Assembly: GCA_946807835.1 (NCBI GenBank) | Contig: OX327693.1 | Coordinates: 9,441,501 to 9,505,500, forward strand | Origin: Ailanthus altissimus | Lineage: Eukaryota > Streptophyta > Magnoliopsida > Sapindales > Simaroubaceae | DNA length: 64,000 nucleotides | Direction of reading: 5' to 3' | In this document: one piece after another, positions 33,201 through 45,348 of the stretch | Numbering within the stretch: position 1 is the first letter of the stretch | Layout: each line of letters starts with the position of its first letter | The notes under the pieces: generated by a model | The model's database searches: none | Seen by the model: the letters and a program-made list of their open reading frames with translations, nothing else | Told to the model about the DNA's origin: nothing | Program-made: the position numbers and the translations under genes

Positions 33201-36200
33201 TGGTTACCATCAACACTTCTACTTCTTCCATGATAATCATCCTCCCTGGAGCCATCTCTACTACGGCGATCTTCAGAATCTCTGCCATAACGATCTCCAT
33301 CGCGACTATTTGAGTCTCCATATCTGCCATACCGATCATCATCCCTGTAACCATACTCTCTTTCTCTTCCATATCCATAACCATTCTGATCATCATCTCT
33401 GCTGCCATAGTGGCCTTCATAACGATCATAATCATATTTGTCACCATATCCTCCTGAACTTGAGTATGACCCAGGTCTATACATTCCTCCCGCTGATGTG
33501 TTGTGAAACCTGTTGAATAAACAAAATCTATATTTATATATAAATCATTAAGGAAAAAGATAAACCAATGTTTTGGAAAAGAATATGTTACTGCCAGCTT
33601 CTAGCTTGCTTATTTATTTACAAGCCCAGAGAGAAGATGCCAACCGCAAAAGATAAGTTGAACAGATGTTAAAAAAATAAATATTATAAGCAATTTTTTA
33701 ATTAAGAAAAAGTCTCTGAAATGCTATAAAACACAGGAATAACACATAGTTTATATGGACCATAAGAAAGTAGAATTTCCCTGAACAGAAAAAGATTTCA
33801 AATCCATCCATGAAGATAAGCAACAAGTGACAAGCAAATGAAGGCTACATTGGGCACATGGGATAACATCAGGAAGTATTTTCTGTGTGGCTAGGCCACA
33901 AGATAGGATAACACAGGGATCCTGATTAACAGTCTGAACAATGCGATAAAATGTCCCGATTGGTGATGAGAGGCTGGGTTAAGAAATCAGAGAATTATCA
34001 TCCACTTGCCCCAGCCAATATAAAAGCTAATCTTCAGCTACGAGGGCCAAGAAGAGGGAAAGCAAGTGAGACAGCCATCATTCCTCCTACTACACCTCAT
34101 CTTCCACTATATGGTTATTGTTACTGACAAGGTAAAATCTCATGGAGAACAGTATAATCAACTGTTTTGGATAAGTGTAGGGGGAACAAAAAGAAGCATA
34201 CAACTTTTCCACTATTGTCCATACCACCTAAAATTTGATAAACCCACCAATAAACAGACTTATCTGTGCAGTAACAAGAGTTGATCCAATCAAGTTGCAT
34301 GGATTGGTTCTGCATGATGCATAGAGTCCAACTTCTTTTGCTTCTTAATTGCTAGAGTGTCGCCCCTCAAATTAAAATGCATCCCAGAGGTGCCAAATAT
34401 TTGAACTTTTTATGAACATAATTAGATTTGCACAATAGTTATTAAGGTTTCATGTTTTAAACTATATCTAGACAGTATAAAACATGTTTTCATGTTTTAT
34501 AACTCATTATACTTGAATAAATTAATTATTACGTACATTTTTCACTGTAAAAGCTGACAAATAATAATCAGTCAAAAAGATTATATATCTATTCAACTCA
34601 AGTCCTGCACCAAACAAAGTATATGCTTATATGACCAAATCTAATACTTTATCTTTGACATACATCAAACACAAGTAGGATAAGAGCAATAAATAATGTC
34701 ATTTTATCCCATCCTATCCTGCAGAAAACACATTCACCAACAAAGTCACCACAACCTTTCTTAAAAACAATCAAGAAAACATGAGCAAACAGGAACCAAT
34801 TACTCAAACAAATCAACACATAAGTTTCGCCTGCTTAACAATGATGCTGCGAGTAGAATCAAAGCTCAAATTAACACGTAAATTGGACAGTTTTCTCTTA
34901 TGTGTATATTAGCAAAAGAAACATGCAAAATTTCATTAAAATAGGGTGAAAATAAGATATACTTCCAATACGTAACATGCCTATATCTGTACAATTATCA
35001 TCCAGTACAGAATATGCAGTTTAAAAGTGACATTTTCTTTTGTATGGAAACTTCACGTATCAACCATACTATATGTCACCAGAAAAGAAATGTCTATGAG
35101 ATGGTTCGACCTTAACATGAAGGGGGGGAACTAAAGATGTTGAAACTATACAAAAAAAGGGTTGGCAAAATGAACTTACCCCTTTTTCCCTGTTACATCA
35201 CAAAATGAGACAATAAATCTCCTAATAAAACAATATTATTGACAATGCACCCAGTTGCATTGCTCAAATGGCAGTGCCTGTGCACCCCCCTATTTCAGGT
35301 CAGGAGTTCAAGTCCTGGAGGAGCCAGTGAGAGTTTAAAATTTGGTAGTTTGGAAGTTATTTGAATTGTTGACCTGTAATGGACTATTTGTAATTGGTTG
35401 AGATGTATAATGAAGATATTTGTATAAAAAAAATTCAAAAAACCAAAAGCACATAAAATTGGTGGTTACGCAAGACATGCGACAAAAACATCAGTAAGGA
35501 ACCCAAGAAACACCATTAGGGAAATTGTTTTCCAGAACAAACTCACTTGTCCCTGTTAGCAGCAGCCTTCTGTCTAACTTCTATTATCCTTTCTTTATCA
35601 TTTACAAGAGCCACAAGGCTCTGAGATTTCCTTCTGACATTGCTACCCTGGTCCCTCCCACTAGAATCAATATATTGGAAATCGGATAACATCTGTAACA
35701 TAGGCAAAAGAGTGTTCTTAGACACTGATAAAGATGGTCAGAGAGCTACAAAGAGTTTAATGAACTTTTTAAGCTTTCAAGCAGCATTAGGAACTGGAAA
35801 TTACCGATATTTGATGCGAGTGTTCTCGGATATCATCTATTACACGCTCAGACCCATGCCCTACCAGGTATTCCAAAACAGTCAAAGCCTGAAGCAGAAA
35901 AAATATATATTTTTATCAGTTCTATTTTGCAGGAAAATGTGGAAGAATGAGGCAATACGTAAAATAATTTAACAGCTACACTACTTAAAGTCAGGACAAG
36001 TGTAATAGCTAACAGTTATAACACCCAACAGTTATAGCACCCAAAAATGGAAAGTACATCAGAAAATTGAATTAATGAGTATAAGCCACTAGATCCAACT
36101 AATACATCCAAACAAAAGCCGACCTTGTAGACATGACGCCAATTCTTTCCAGTGTCATTAATCCGCTTCCAAATTACTGCCATAATCATCTGGTATTCAT

Positions 36201-36961
36201 GACTGCAAAATTTTCAAAATGAGCTCCTTTGTACTAAACAATGCAATGCACAGCACCCAAAAAAGGATTGTTCAATCTTACTAGTTTCTGGTGGCCTGAG
36301 CAATTTCTGCAAGAAGTGTTCCATGAGGACCCCAGGGCTCATTGCTAGTAGCATCAAGAACCTGGAAGATAAGGATATATAAATATTGTTTCTATTGCTC
36401 ACAAATGCCTGTACGCTAAACTAAAGTCACATGATGTCACATTTGCAAACTCTCTATAAACTGATTCAAATGACAAAAACCATAGATCAACAAATTTAAA
36501 AATCACCATGAAGGAACTTCAAGTAGCATTTGGGAGATTATTAAAGTGAACTTCATAAAGTCACCTTATAATATCAAATCCACAAATGTAACCCTAGCTA
36601 GCCATAACTAGCTCAATTCAACAAACAAGGAATTCACTGAAGAAAAGTGAACTCTTTACCTTTTGCTCTATTCCAGGAACTTTAAGCACTTTCTTGTTGA
36701 CCTCTCTCTTACTGCAAGAACACAACAGATAGGGAGACAAACAATGTGTAAAAGATTGTGGTTGCAAATAAATGGTTCCTGAAATTAGTTGAAGACCATC
36801 CAGAAACCAAGTCTAATTTTCTTTTTAGACAATTTTTTTTAAAAAAAAATAGATACTTAGAGATATTAAAGATTGGGTTTACCGACATAGGAACTACTTA
36901 TTTATATATAATACCCTCGGACTTACATGTCCCTAACAGTTTGGCCGAAGACTTTCTTCAT
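27210..36961 (-). CDS. EPSIN2: ENTH-domain clathrin interactor, EPSIN2/3-like
   Basis: Twelve coding exons join in phase to 969 residues: 36961-36927, 36711-36660, 36361-36282, 36202-36124, 35888-35805, 35692-35547, 33509-33135, 32098-32009, 31934-31669, 30351-30137, 28791-27801 and 27706-27210 (TGA). All have GT/AG borders. The start [11 protein letters not shown] matches plant epsins. Residues about 15-150 form the ENTH domain ([40 protein letters not shown]). Residues 165-283 are Arg/Asp/Tyr/Gly-rich. [14 protein letters not shown] follows, then DLLGSL (422-427), DPF (429-431 and 478-480), [11 protein letters not shown] (570-580), [30 protein letters not shown], and a Gly/Met-rich tail (about 847-969). 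In the family the ENTH domain binds phosphoinositides and the tail recruits clathrin and adaptors for vesicle budding at trans-Golgi or plasma membrane. EPSIN2 versus EPSIN3 orthology cannot be separated by eye; the symbol is used for the family. Confidence 0.95.
28020..28365 (-). repeat. 46-residue coding repeats in EPSIN exon 11
   Basis: Residues about 618-664 and 665-704 are two copies of a 46-residue (138-bp) unit. Each has SNAAPQM (622 and 668), a [14 protein letters not shown] block and SYM. A shorter third copy follows at about 705-732 ([10 protein letters not shown]). The unit is Pro/Ser/Gln/Ala-rich, as in epsin disordered regions. The frame is kept through all copies. Confidence 0.85.
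29981..30124 (-). repeat. 74-bp tandem duplication in EPSIN intron 10
   Basis: ATTAAAACTCTGCTTTATGT starts at 29981 and again at 30055. The copies share ATATTAAACCAAGGAAAATG and TTTCATAATTAA with about five differences. The second copy ends about 13 bp from the splice donor of exon 10 (30136-30135). Confidence 0.95.
32520..33000 (-). other. Plastid ycf3 insertion (NUPT) in EPSIN intron 7
   Basis: The minus strand carries plastid-like sequence in the same orientation as the gene. At 32727-32691 is a group II intron domain V (AGCCATACGAGGTGGGAAAC ... TACAGTTCT). From 32670 to 32549 comes a ycf3 last-exon remnant: [26 protein letters not shown], then [10 protein letters not shown]. The segment between AAEY and QNWL, about 15 codons in plastid ycf3, is deleted and a stop lies after EQAN. 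Sequence up to about 33000 (TTAGCCCACAAAAAAAGGAT and neighbours) also looks like the ycf3 intron. It is nonfunctional nuclear plastid DNA; its outer borders are approximate. Confidence 0.75.
35243..35435 (+). mobile_element. tRNA-derived SINE in EPSIN intron 6
   Basis: The segment has an A-box-like TTGCTCAAATGGCAGTG (about 35260-35276) and a B box GAGTTCAAGTCCTGG (about 35304-35318). A unique body follows, ending ATATTTGTATAAAAAAAA. This is the structure of plant SINEs (internal pol III promoter, short A-rich tail). Orientation is opposite to the host gene. No clear TSD was identified and the borders are approximate. Confidence 0.7.
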
Positions 36962-36963
36962 TG

Positions 36964-38010
36964 CTGACTACTTTCAAAATAATCAGTGCACTTTATCAAA
37001 TAGCCCCGGCTCGGTTAAAACGTAACAAGCTCACTTCAGAATATTTTTCATTCCCTGCTTAAAGAACAGCAAAAGCAAAACGATTAAGAACAAATACCAA
37101 CTCAATAAGTTATCAATAATGACTCCAGTCAAACATGAAAGATACTTTCAGGAACATTCTATTCAAACTTATTAAAATTCTCTTTGTGTTCAAATTATAA
37201 CAATGTTGAGGCAATAAATACTCAATGCAGACAACACGAGCAATAAGAATAAAAGCAAAATAGAAACATAACATTAGAATCAATGAAATCAAGCATCTAG
37301 TGACCAGCGTCCACATTTCAGGGGTCCAGATTAAACTCAGAATTTTAAATCCAAATTAGAAAAATTGATCACTAAATCGTCAAAACATAAGCAGAAATTA
37401 CGAAACCACCTAAAAGAGCTCCAATTTTACATCATCCAAACAGATCTATCACAATCGTATATGTAGAATGAACGAGAATTGCGGCATAGTACTTTAATTC
37501 AATAATATTGATAAATTCATGCGCAGATCAATTAAACAAAAATAGTTTTAAAAAAAGAATCTGATAATCAAATAAACTTGATTTGTGATCAAAACTGATT
37601 AAATACCAAGCGAAAAAAAAATTCAATTATTTATTTAAGAATAACCAATAGCAGCATCAACTATCCAACAACTGGTAATCGAATTAAATGAGCATTGATC
37701 AACATGAGCTGATCCGGATTTCAAAACAAAAAAAATTAGATCTACAAACAACGCAATTGGAAATTAAGAAAACAAACAAAGCCAGATCCGATTCGGCGGA
37801 CAAAAAATAAATATAAACCTGATCAAATTGAAGAAATGAAATGGAAATCTTGATCCGAAGCAAAATTTGAGGGACGAGATTGGAAGAAAAGAGGGACGAG
37901 AAAGAAAATTTAAAAAAAAAATGCTCACCAATAATCAGGAGAACGGTCTCTATTTTGCTTTGGTATTAGTTTCTCTTTCTTTAAAATCGGAGAGAAATAC
38001 AAATTAAAAA
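36964..38010 (-). promoter_or_regulatory. EPSIN 5' leader exon and leader intron
   Basis: A purine-rich leader ends ...GATTATTG|GTGAGC (exon end 37929). The acceptor TAGTCAG lies at 36970-36964, two bases before the start codon, giving a leader intron of about 965 bp. A second possible junction is ATTTGATCAG|GTTTAT near 37818, so an extra small leader exon cannot be excluded. Upstream, TTGGGCTTAATT near 38133-38145 and GGCCCG near 38043 resemble plant site-II-like elements. No convincing TATA box is visible. Confidence 0.55.
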
Positions 38011-39059
38011 AAAGACAGCGCAACCTACACGCAGTTAATTCGGGCCTTCATGTTTTTTATTTTTTTCCTTTTTTTTTCTCTTTTTTATTTTTCTTTAAAA
38101 AAAATAAATGTATTTTTTTTCCCCCTGTTAATTAAGCCCAATATTTGGTTATAATAGTTTTCTGGGTGAAACAGCTGCCTCTACGAAGTTTTTCATATAT
38201 GCTCAAATAGAGACATTTTATTCCTTTGTCTCAAATAGTTTCCTTTTTTCTTTTTAAGTGAGCAAAAAACAATACTCGATTCAAAAATATTAGTTTGATT
38301 CAATATTAAAATATAAAAATTAATAAAAAAAATATTTTAATTTTAAAATAAATATTTATTTGATTTAATTTGATTTTTTTATTAGTTAAAAGAGCTTTTT
38401 TAATATTAAGAATTTTTTTCAAATTTTTTTATAATATTTGATTATAATTAAAAAAAAATTTAAAAATTAAAAAAATTATTTTATCTCTACTTTTAAAATA
38501 TTTTATCATGTGAGAGCTGGTGCATGGTTGGCTTCCATGTTAATTATACGGTGGGATATTAACACGGTTGCCTTTAAAGTTGGTATAAATTATATTTTAT
38601 TAGTGATTTTAATTTTGATTATATTATTATTTATTCTATTTAATTAAAAATAATTTATACGACAAAATAATGAAGGTATTTTCGTTTTTTTAATTAAATA
38701 GGTAATAAGATAATTAAAATTAAGACTCATTAAAATATAATTTATTCTAACTTTAGGGGGTGACAGTTTTAATATCCCTTTACATAATGTATATTTTCGT
38801 CCCATCAAGAAGTAGATTCTGACTTTGAACGTGTCCAACTATTTTTAGCACAAAGTGGTCTATAATTATTCTCTCTCCATTTTAATATTATTCTATTCTT
38901 AACATGGACAATCATCAATGTTCTTTAGCTGGTAAAATAGGCGCAGCGGGACCCCAAGGTTGGCTGCCAAGCCTGCCCAGCCAACAAATTTGAAAATTTT
39001 ATTAACATTTTTAATAAAAAAAAACGTATTACAAAATTGTTTATCATCAATATCTTACT
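38011..39059. other. AT-rich upstream region of EPSIN
   Basis: Likely includes the EPSIN promoter at its left edge. The rest is AT-rich with long A/T runs and no supportable ORF. A short GC-richer piece (38940-38985) may belong to the start of the LINE that follows. Confidence 0.45.
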
Positions 39060-39775
39060 TGATTGAGGACTAGTATGTCATCTTTGAAATTTATGAGTTT
39101 AAGGGTCTATGCCTTAATTCGAGAAGTCTTCCTTCGATTTTCTCTTTAGGGAATAAGAAATTTTCAGAAGGTTTATAGTAGTCATCTTTCTTAGGTTTTG
39201 CCCCAGGTTCTGGTGGATATACATTAGTCGAATTCAATAATAGACTCAATGGAGACAACTATATTTCGCAAATCCATCTCACTTCCTTATTTCCAAACTG
39301 TGGTTGGATGATTTAGCTGGAGAAAGGGGTGCAAGAGATATGGAGTGTTACTTGGTGAAACAAATTCTCTCTACCCGAAAAATTAGTAGGGAGGTTGTGG
39401 TTCGATGGATGCCTACCCTTTAGAAGGTTATTAATAGGTTTGATGTCGATGTGGTGGACACAAATCTGTTTATTTTCAGTTTAATTCTTAAAGGGATAAA
39501 CGTGTTGTCATGGATGGCGGTCCTTGGACATTTGGCAATCAACTGATTATCTTGAAGGAATCCACAGGTACCAGAGACTATCACAGGATGGTTTTTGATA
39601 TGTTCTTTTTGGATATAGTTCCATAATATTCCGATCTCATGTTTGAATGAAAGGATAGGTGGAATTCTTGAAGGGCTCATTGGTATTGTCGAGGACATTG
39701 ATCATGGGAACAGGGGATACTATCTAGGCAGATTCTTGCGGATGAGAGTGAATATTGACGTATCAAAATCCTTAA
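39060..39775 (+). pseudogene. LINE ORF1 (DUF4283-type), 5' part
   Basis: Translations in neighbouring frames give VVVRWMPTL*KVINRFDVDV, NLFIFSLI, then GGPWTFGNQLIILKES, and then NERIGGILEGLIGIVEDIDH, RFLRMRVNIDVSKSL. This is the DUF4283/CCHC-type ORF1 of plant L1 LINEs (GPWTF..., LP...L, G..DVD..., RVRV.IDV..PL). Several frameshifts occur. It is cut off at 39775 by the 5' LTR of the Athila-like element; the rest continues at 46631. Confidence 0.75.
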
Positions 39776-41516
39776 TGAGTAAATTTTGGATTCATTATCT
39801 AATCTCATTTATTTTAATAATTATTTATTTTTAAGTAATTTAAGAATTTTTATGTATTAATATTATTGTTACAGGGTTAAATTAAAAGGATATGAAAAAA
39901 AATAATAAAATTAAAACAAATAAAAGTAATTGCTACAATAATAATAAACATTAGTTGTAAACAGTAATTTTTTATAGAGATTATGCTACAGTGACTAGCG
40001 CCCCGTGTTTAAAAATGAACACTCCAACGTTTATGCATTGATGAATACCCCAACATTCTGACAATTATATAAATACTTTGTTTTATCTCCAAATAAAAAA
40101 ATTTGACCATAAACTAACCCTAATCAATTTTCTCTCAATTTAATACGTTTTTAATTAAGAAATCATTCATACATTGTGTAAAAATAACATTTAAAATTAT
40201 TTTAGAAAGAAATTATATATTCAAGACCATTTGAGCTCATCTTTAAAGTATTTAATCATAGCCATAGATTAAGTGGAGGCACCATTGTTTTCATAAATTT
40301 GGTTTAGAATTAGTTGTATCATATTTATGTATAATTTAGCCATTAAATTCTTATTATGTTGATTTGATTTGATTATCTAAGATTATAGCCTTAAACTTAA
40401 TATATGGACTTAATTGTAGTATTTGATTCTCATTGTTATGAATTCAGTTTATTATTCAATTTGTGTTATTCTTAATGCTTTTAATATACTAGGAATTAGG
40501 GGTGGGCAAAAAACCGAAAAACCGAATCGAACCGAACCCGAAAAATCGAACCGAATTGGTCGGTTCGGTTCGGTTTTTCTCTTGGTTGGTTCGGTTCGGT
40601 TTTTCTCTTGGTCGGTTTGGTGTTCGATTTTTTATTTTAAAAACCGAAAAAACCGAATTTAAAAAAAAATTTAAAAATTTAAAAAAATTAAAAAAAAATT
40701 AAAAAATTGAAAAACCGAACCGAACCGAACCGAACAAAAAATAAGCCTAAATTAAATTTATTTTACCCAAACCGAACCGAAAAACCAAAAATCGAATCGA
40801 ACCGAACCGAACCGATTCGGTTTTCTAAGTACTCGGTTCGGTTTTCGGTTTTATTTTTCAAAAACTGACCGGCTCGGTTCGGTTTTCGGTTCACACTAAA
40901 AACCGAACCGAACCGGATTTGCCCACCCCTACTAGGAATGGTAATTGGAGGCTTATGGAATATTAGGATAAACTTGAAAAATGCATCCTATTATTTAGAC
41001 CTAGATAAATTAATGTATGATTGTAGATAATATCTACAAGTTTCGATATAGAATAAGAATATGCTTATATGGCTTGTATGGTCAATACAACTTGTTCGTA
41101 ATAAACCCTAATTTATTTTAATTACCATAAAAATATAGGAATTCAGTAGATTAAGGTATAATCACTTAATTATCGAAAAAGTCTTGTGATGAAATACGTG
41201 CTGTGACCAATAATTAAACCGAGGGATTAATAACGGGATAATGAATTCATATTGAGAGATAATTATAATCCTAAATACTCTTCATATAGTGATTGCGCTT
41301 ACACCGCTTACATAATTAGGGTTGATTTATAGAATTACTAATTAGTTTTAACATAAACAACCCCAATTTATCAATTTTCTAAATAATTGTAAGAAGACAC
41401 AATTTTAGTTATTGGTTAAGAATAAATAGCAATTACTCGTGGGATCAACACTTAACTCATCACTCTATTACTTGTTTTCGATAGCGTGCACTTGCACTTA
41501 ATATAGAAATTACACA
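39776..41516 (+). repeat. 5' LTR of the Athila-like element
   Basis: Collinear with 45349-46630 over its length (shared blocks TAATTTAAGA[A/G], GTAATTGCTAC/AAATTGCTAC, CATTTGAGCT, GGAGGCACCATTGT, TATCTACAAGTTTCGATATA, GATAGCGTGCACTTGCACTT) except for the MITE at 40497-40931. Confidence 0.9.
40497..40931. mobile_element. hAT-type MITE, 435 bp
   Basis: Terminal inverted repeats TAGGGGTGGGCAAA and TTTGCCCACCCCTA, with an exact 8-bp TSD CTAGGAAT (40489-40496 and 40932-40939), identify a hAT-superfamily non-autonomous element. Its interior is dense in CCGAA/TTCGG repeats (ACCGAACCGAACCG and complements), able to fold back. The homologous position in the 3' LTR (46044-46051) has one CTAGGAAT and no insert. 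ORFs across it (40423-40662, 40502-40702) are repeat artefacts. Confidence 0.95.
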
Positions 41517-41523
41517 ATAAATT

Positions 41524-41542
41524 TTTAGCACCGTTGCTAGAA
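41524..41542 (+). other. Primer binding site region
   Basis: TTTAGCACCGTTGCTAG shortly after the LTR end resembles the TTTGGCGCCGTTGCCGG seen after LTRs of Athila/Tat elements, with three G-to-A or C-to-T type changes typical of methylated-cytosine decay. Confidence 0.65.
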
Positions 41543-41957
41543 AATTAGATTTATTCTTGCCAATACTAATATTAATCTATCTTGCTTTTAGTTCAGATTT
41601 TATTTGCTGTTTTTATTTCTATCTTATTTTATTTTATTTATTGTTGTTTCCTTTAATTAATTTTTGCTTTAATTTTTATTTTGTTTGTTTTATTTATTTC
41701 ATTTGATTTTGTTCATTATATTTTTATTCTTGTATTTTTATTTTGCTTTTAATTATTTTTATTTATTTTGATTGGTGATTATTTTACTGTTATTTTTATT
41801 ATATTTTATATTGCTTGGAATTGTTTTTTGTTTTGTATTGCGTTATTTTGTTTTGTTTTTAATTTGTATATATATTTTTATAGTTATTTTTCTTTTATTT
41901 TTTGTACATTTACTATTTATTTTTTTGTTTTTATTTTTCAGTACGTTTAATTTTTAC

Positions 41958-42870
41958 ATGATGGCTGAGCACAACCAAGCTAAAGCATAAAGAACACTGT
42001 GTGATTTTGCTGTCCCACAAGTAAGCGACATACAGTTAAGCATTCAAAAACCTACCATAGATGTCGACTACTTTGAAATCTAGCCAGAGATGATTCAATT
42101 GCTAAAATTCTCTGTATAATTCAATGGACTGTCAAATGAGGATCTAAGTCAGCATAACAAAAATTTCCTAGAAATTTGTGATTTACGCAAATATGATGGA
42201 GTCTCGGATGATGCAATAAAACTTTGACTATTCAATTTTTCACTTCGAGATAGAGCAAAAATTTGGCTACAATCACTACCATCGGGTTTTATTACAACAT
42301 AGAATGATTTAGCTAAAAAATTCTTAGCAAAATTTTTTTCACCGGCCAAGACAGTAATATTGAGGAAAAACATCACTTCCTTTAAGTAGTATGATTCAAA
42401 ATCTTTATATGAAACTTGAGAGAGATTTAAAGAATTGTTGAGAAAGTGTTCACACTATAGTATTCTAAATGACTACTTGTGCAAACATTTTACAATAGAT
42501 TGGTAAAACATTTAAATATAGTAATTGACGCTGCAGTGGGGGGTGTATTAATGAACAAATCTGTTGATGATGCTTATGATTTGTTAGAGAGATAACCTTT
42601 AACAGTTATCAATGGACAGCTAAAAGTGTTGCTGCAACGAAATTCAATGAGAAGAGAGAACATGTCACTTGTGATTTCTGTGGTGGTAGCCATCCAAGTG
42701 GCCAATGCATGGAAATTTGGCATTACATGGAACATTATTAGTGGCAGCAGCAAACCGCTGACCTCAATTACTATAATACGGAGTTGAGGTATCCTTCTAA
42801 CATTCCACCACAACTTTAATTCTAGCATGAAGAAAGATCTGCCCTAGAGAAGATATTGATGCAGTACTGT
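41958..42870 (+). pseudogene. Athila-type gag remnant
   Basis: After ATG at 41958 the frame reads MMAEHNQAKA*RTLCDFAVP, then NKNFLEICDLRKYDGVSDDA, LFNFSLRDRAKIWLQSLPSG, NDLAKKFLAKFFSPAKT, ERFKELLRKCSHY, and in another frame DAAVGGVLMNKSVDDAYDLL and HVTCDFCGGSHPSGQC. These are the conserved blocks of Athila/Tat gag, ending in a CCHC-like knuckle. More than five in-frame stops occur. It would have formed the capsid. Confidence 0.85.
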
Positions 42871-45348
42871 CCATAGTTGTCATAACACCTCAATCAAAAA
42901 GGAGTAATGATAAAGAAGAGGATCAAGGAAAATAGGGGTTAAATCTAAAAGAAAAAGAATTGGTGGCACTTTAAAGCAATTGCAGCCTATATAATCCATC
43001 ACCATCATTTCTACAACAACTTTAAGAAGAGACCTTTGTTCATCAGCAGCTCTTAAATGAATTCTCCAAATATTTTCATGTTGACATGGTGATTCCAGAT
43101 GATGCTTCACCACCTCTCAATTTAAAAGTGATAGAAGCCATGCAACTAAAAGTTTATGCTTCAACTCTTTTTTATCATTCTTCTGGTCTAAGATTAAAAT
43201 CTTTTCAGGATAACTTAAAGTAAAATGATCGATGTTGCTTCTTGAAAATTTTCTCATGAAGCTGTGGAAGTCAAAGAAAAGAAATGTCCATACTCGAAAA
43301 CATTGACTTAAGTTCCATAAAAGAGACACCTTTGATAAAAGATAAAGTTTCATTGAAACAAGTATTTATTGCAAGGCACCTTGTCTTTTTTAAAAAAAAA
43401 TGAAGGAAGTGATTGACACGGGAGCTATCTAAGTGTTCCAGTCAATGGAGCAACTCTAGGATGAATTTTCAACATGCTTGGGGAGCCTGTTGATAATTTA
43501 AGTTTTGTAGATATGAGTTTAATCCACCTTCAAGATATAAGGAGGATGTTAAACTGATGACGTTAAATCAAGTGTTTCTTGAAAGGTAACCCAAGTGAAT
43601 TTTAGTTCTTAATTTGGAATTTTGATTTATTTTGTTTTAATGTTGTTTCTTTCTTTTAGTGTGTAAAATAGCAAGTTGATGCCTAGCATAGTATGATAAA
43701 AAGGAGTTAAAGCATAAAATAAAACATGCAGCCAAGAAAAATAGAAAATAACACAATTTAAAACCTTTTGAAGCAAGCTGACACCCACTTCAGCAACTCA
43801 GCATCAGCCCAGCAGCATAATTGGTTTCAAAATTTGAACACCACCATGTTGAAACGTCATCCACTAAGGGAGTTTTCTAACCACAAATTCTTTTTCTCGC
43901 CATTTGGGACAATGTCAAAATTTAAGTTTGAGGGAGGGAAACACTTTTCAATGTTTATTTATACTTATGGTTTTTATCTACTTTTTTTGTCATGTACATT
44001 TATTTATGGCTACTTTTTTTTTTGTTGCTTTGTTTTGTTTGATTTTTTTTTAAATTTTATTTTGTGTTTTGTGTTAGATTGAAATGATGATTGCTATTCC
44101 ATGATAAGAAACTTGATTGTAGAACTTATTTTACAATCCCTTATGAAACGATAGATATCTTATTTTACAATCCCTTATGATTAATGCACCAATACTTAAA
44201 TGGATTTTAACCTTGGTTGTGATCACCAACTTTTGAGCACTTGGATAAAGCTTGTGTTATTTGAATTTTTGCTTAGACATGTTCATACTCAACTAGTACA
44301 CTCTAGTCTCAATGAACAGATAGACACTCTAAAACTTGTTTGATTATGACTTGAGGTAAAATCTTAAGAAACACAAGAATATGAAAATGAAAATAAAATT
44401 AGGTCATTTTTAGACCGTTTGAGCTTTTCTAGCTTACCCTTGATGTATATTTCTCCTTAGTCACCTATTTGAGTATAAATTACCCATTTTATCAAATAAT
44501 CACATTACGAGCCTAAACTTTGAATTTTAAATACCCAAAATAACCTTAACACCATAAACACAAAGCATATTGAAAAATATTATCGAATTTGTAGCGTTAT
44601 AGTTGTTAAAGAAGAAAGTCAATGAAATTTAGCGAGTAAGCGCCACTTTAAGTTTGAAGGAATTATTCTAAGTTTAGGGAGTTAATAAAAAATGAAAAAT
44701 GAAATGATGTCTTCAAAAAAAACAAAAGAAAAAAAAAGAGAATAAGTAGTTGAAATTGGGTCAAGATGATAAGTTTAGGGAATTAAATCAAGTGTAGTAA
44801 GTTCAGGTGGTAGCCAAGGGGACTTAGTGTTTATAGTGTGAATTAAACCAAATTTGTATCCAAAATAATCTACCTTAACCCTAACCTCACATTACAAGCT
44901 AATAAAAGATTTAATAGATCTCTAAACATGTGTATTTCTATATTAATGGAGAGTTATATGAAAACCAAGCTTATGGTAGTGTTTTGTACTTAAAATATAC
45001 CGAGACAACTATTTTCTGTACAATCTAGAGTACTTGAGCTAATCGAGGTACAATTTAATTAATACTTGCTTGTTTTTCACACACGCATGATTGATCACTT
45101 ATTAAAAAAATGAAAGTGCTTAATTGTGGTGTTTGTGAATTATATAGAGTATTTATTAATTCCAAAAGGATTGAAAATAGTGACGTAGTTTTTGAGACAA
45201 TAAGGGTAATCATTAAATTAATCCGACCAATTGTTACTTTTATGTTTTTTATTTTTCATGTGAGTTTGCGTGTTTATTTTTTTCTACTTTGTGTTATTCT
45301 CTCTAATTACCCGAGGATGAGCAATTGTCTAAGTTTAGGGGTATTTGA
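42871..45348 (+). other. Interior of the Athila-like element, no pol recognised
   Basis: Only short element-specific noncoding signatures are seen, such as GACGTTAAATCAAGTGTTTC TTGAAAGGTAACCCAAGT near 43560-43600, which in Athila elements follows the integrase. A near-repeat of TTATTTTACAATCCCTTATG occurs at 44127 and 44160. The polypurine-like GTTTAGGGGTATT precedes the 3' LTR. Confidence 0.55.

Noticed and set aside
33142..33516. Met/Ile-rich minus ORF and His-rich plus ORF at EPSIN exon 7
   Set aside because: Frame shadows of the Arg/Asp/Tyr/Gly-rich exon.
40423..40702. ORFs rich in Asn/Arg/Lys/Glu and Phe
   Set aside because: They are readings of the CCGAA/TTCGG repeats of the MITE and its flank.
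41768..41990. Phe/Ile/Leu-rich ORFs resembling a membrane protein
   Set aside because: T-rich low-complexity leader between the PBS and gag of the Athila-like element; no conserved residues.
42149..43353. Four minus-strand ORFs in the Athila-like element
   Set aside because: Antisense to the gag remnant or to noncoding interior; no family motifs.
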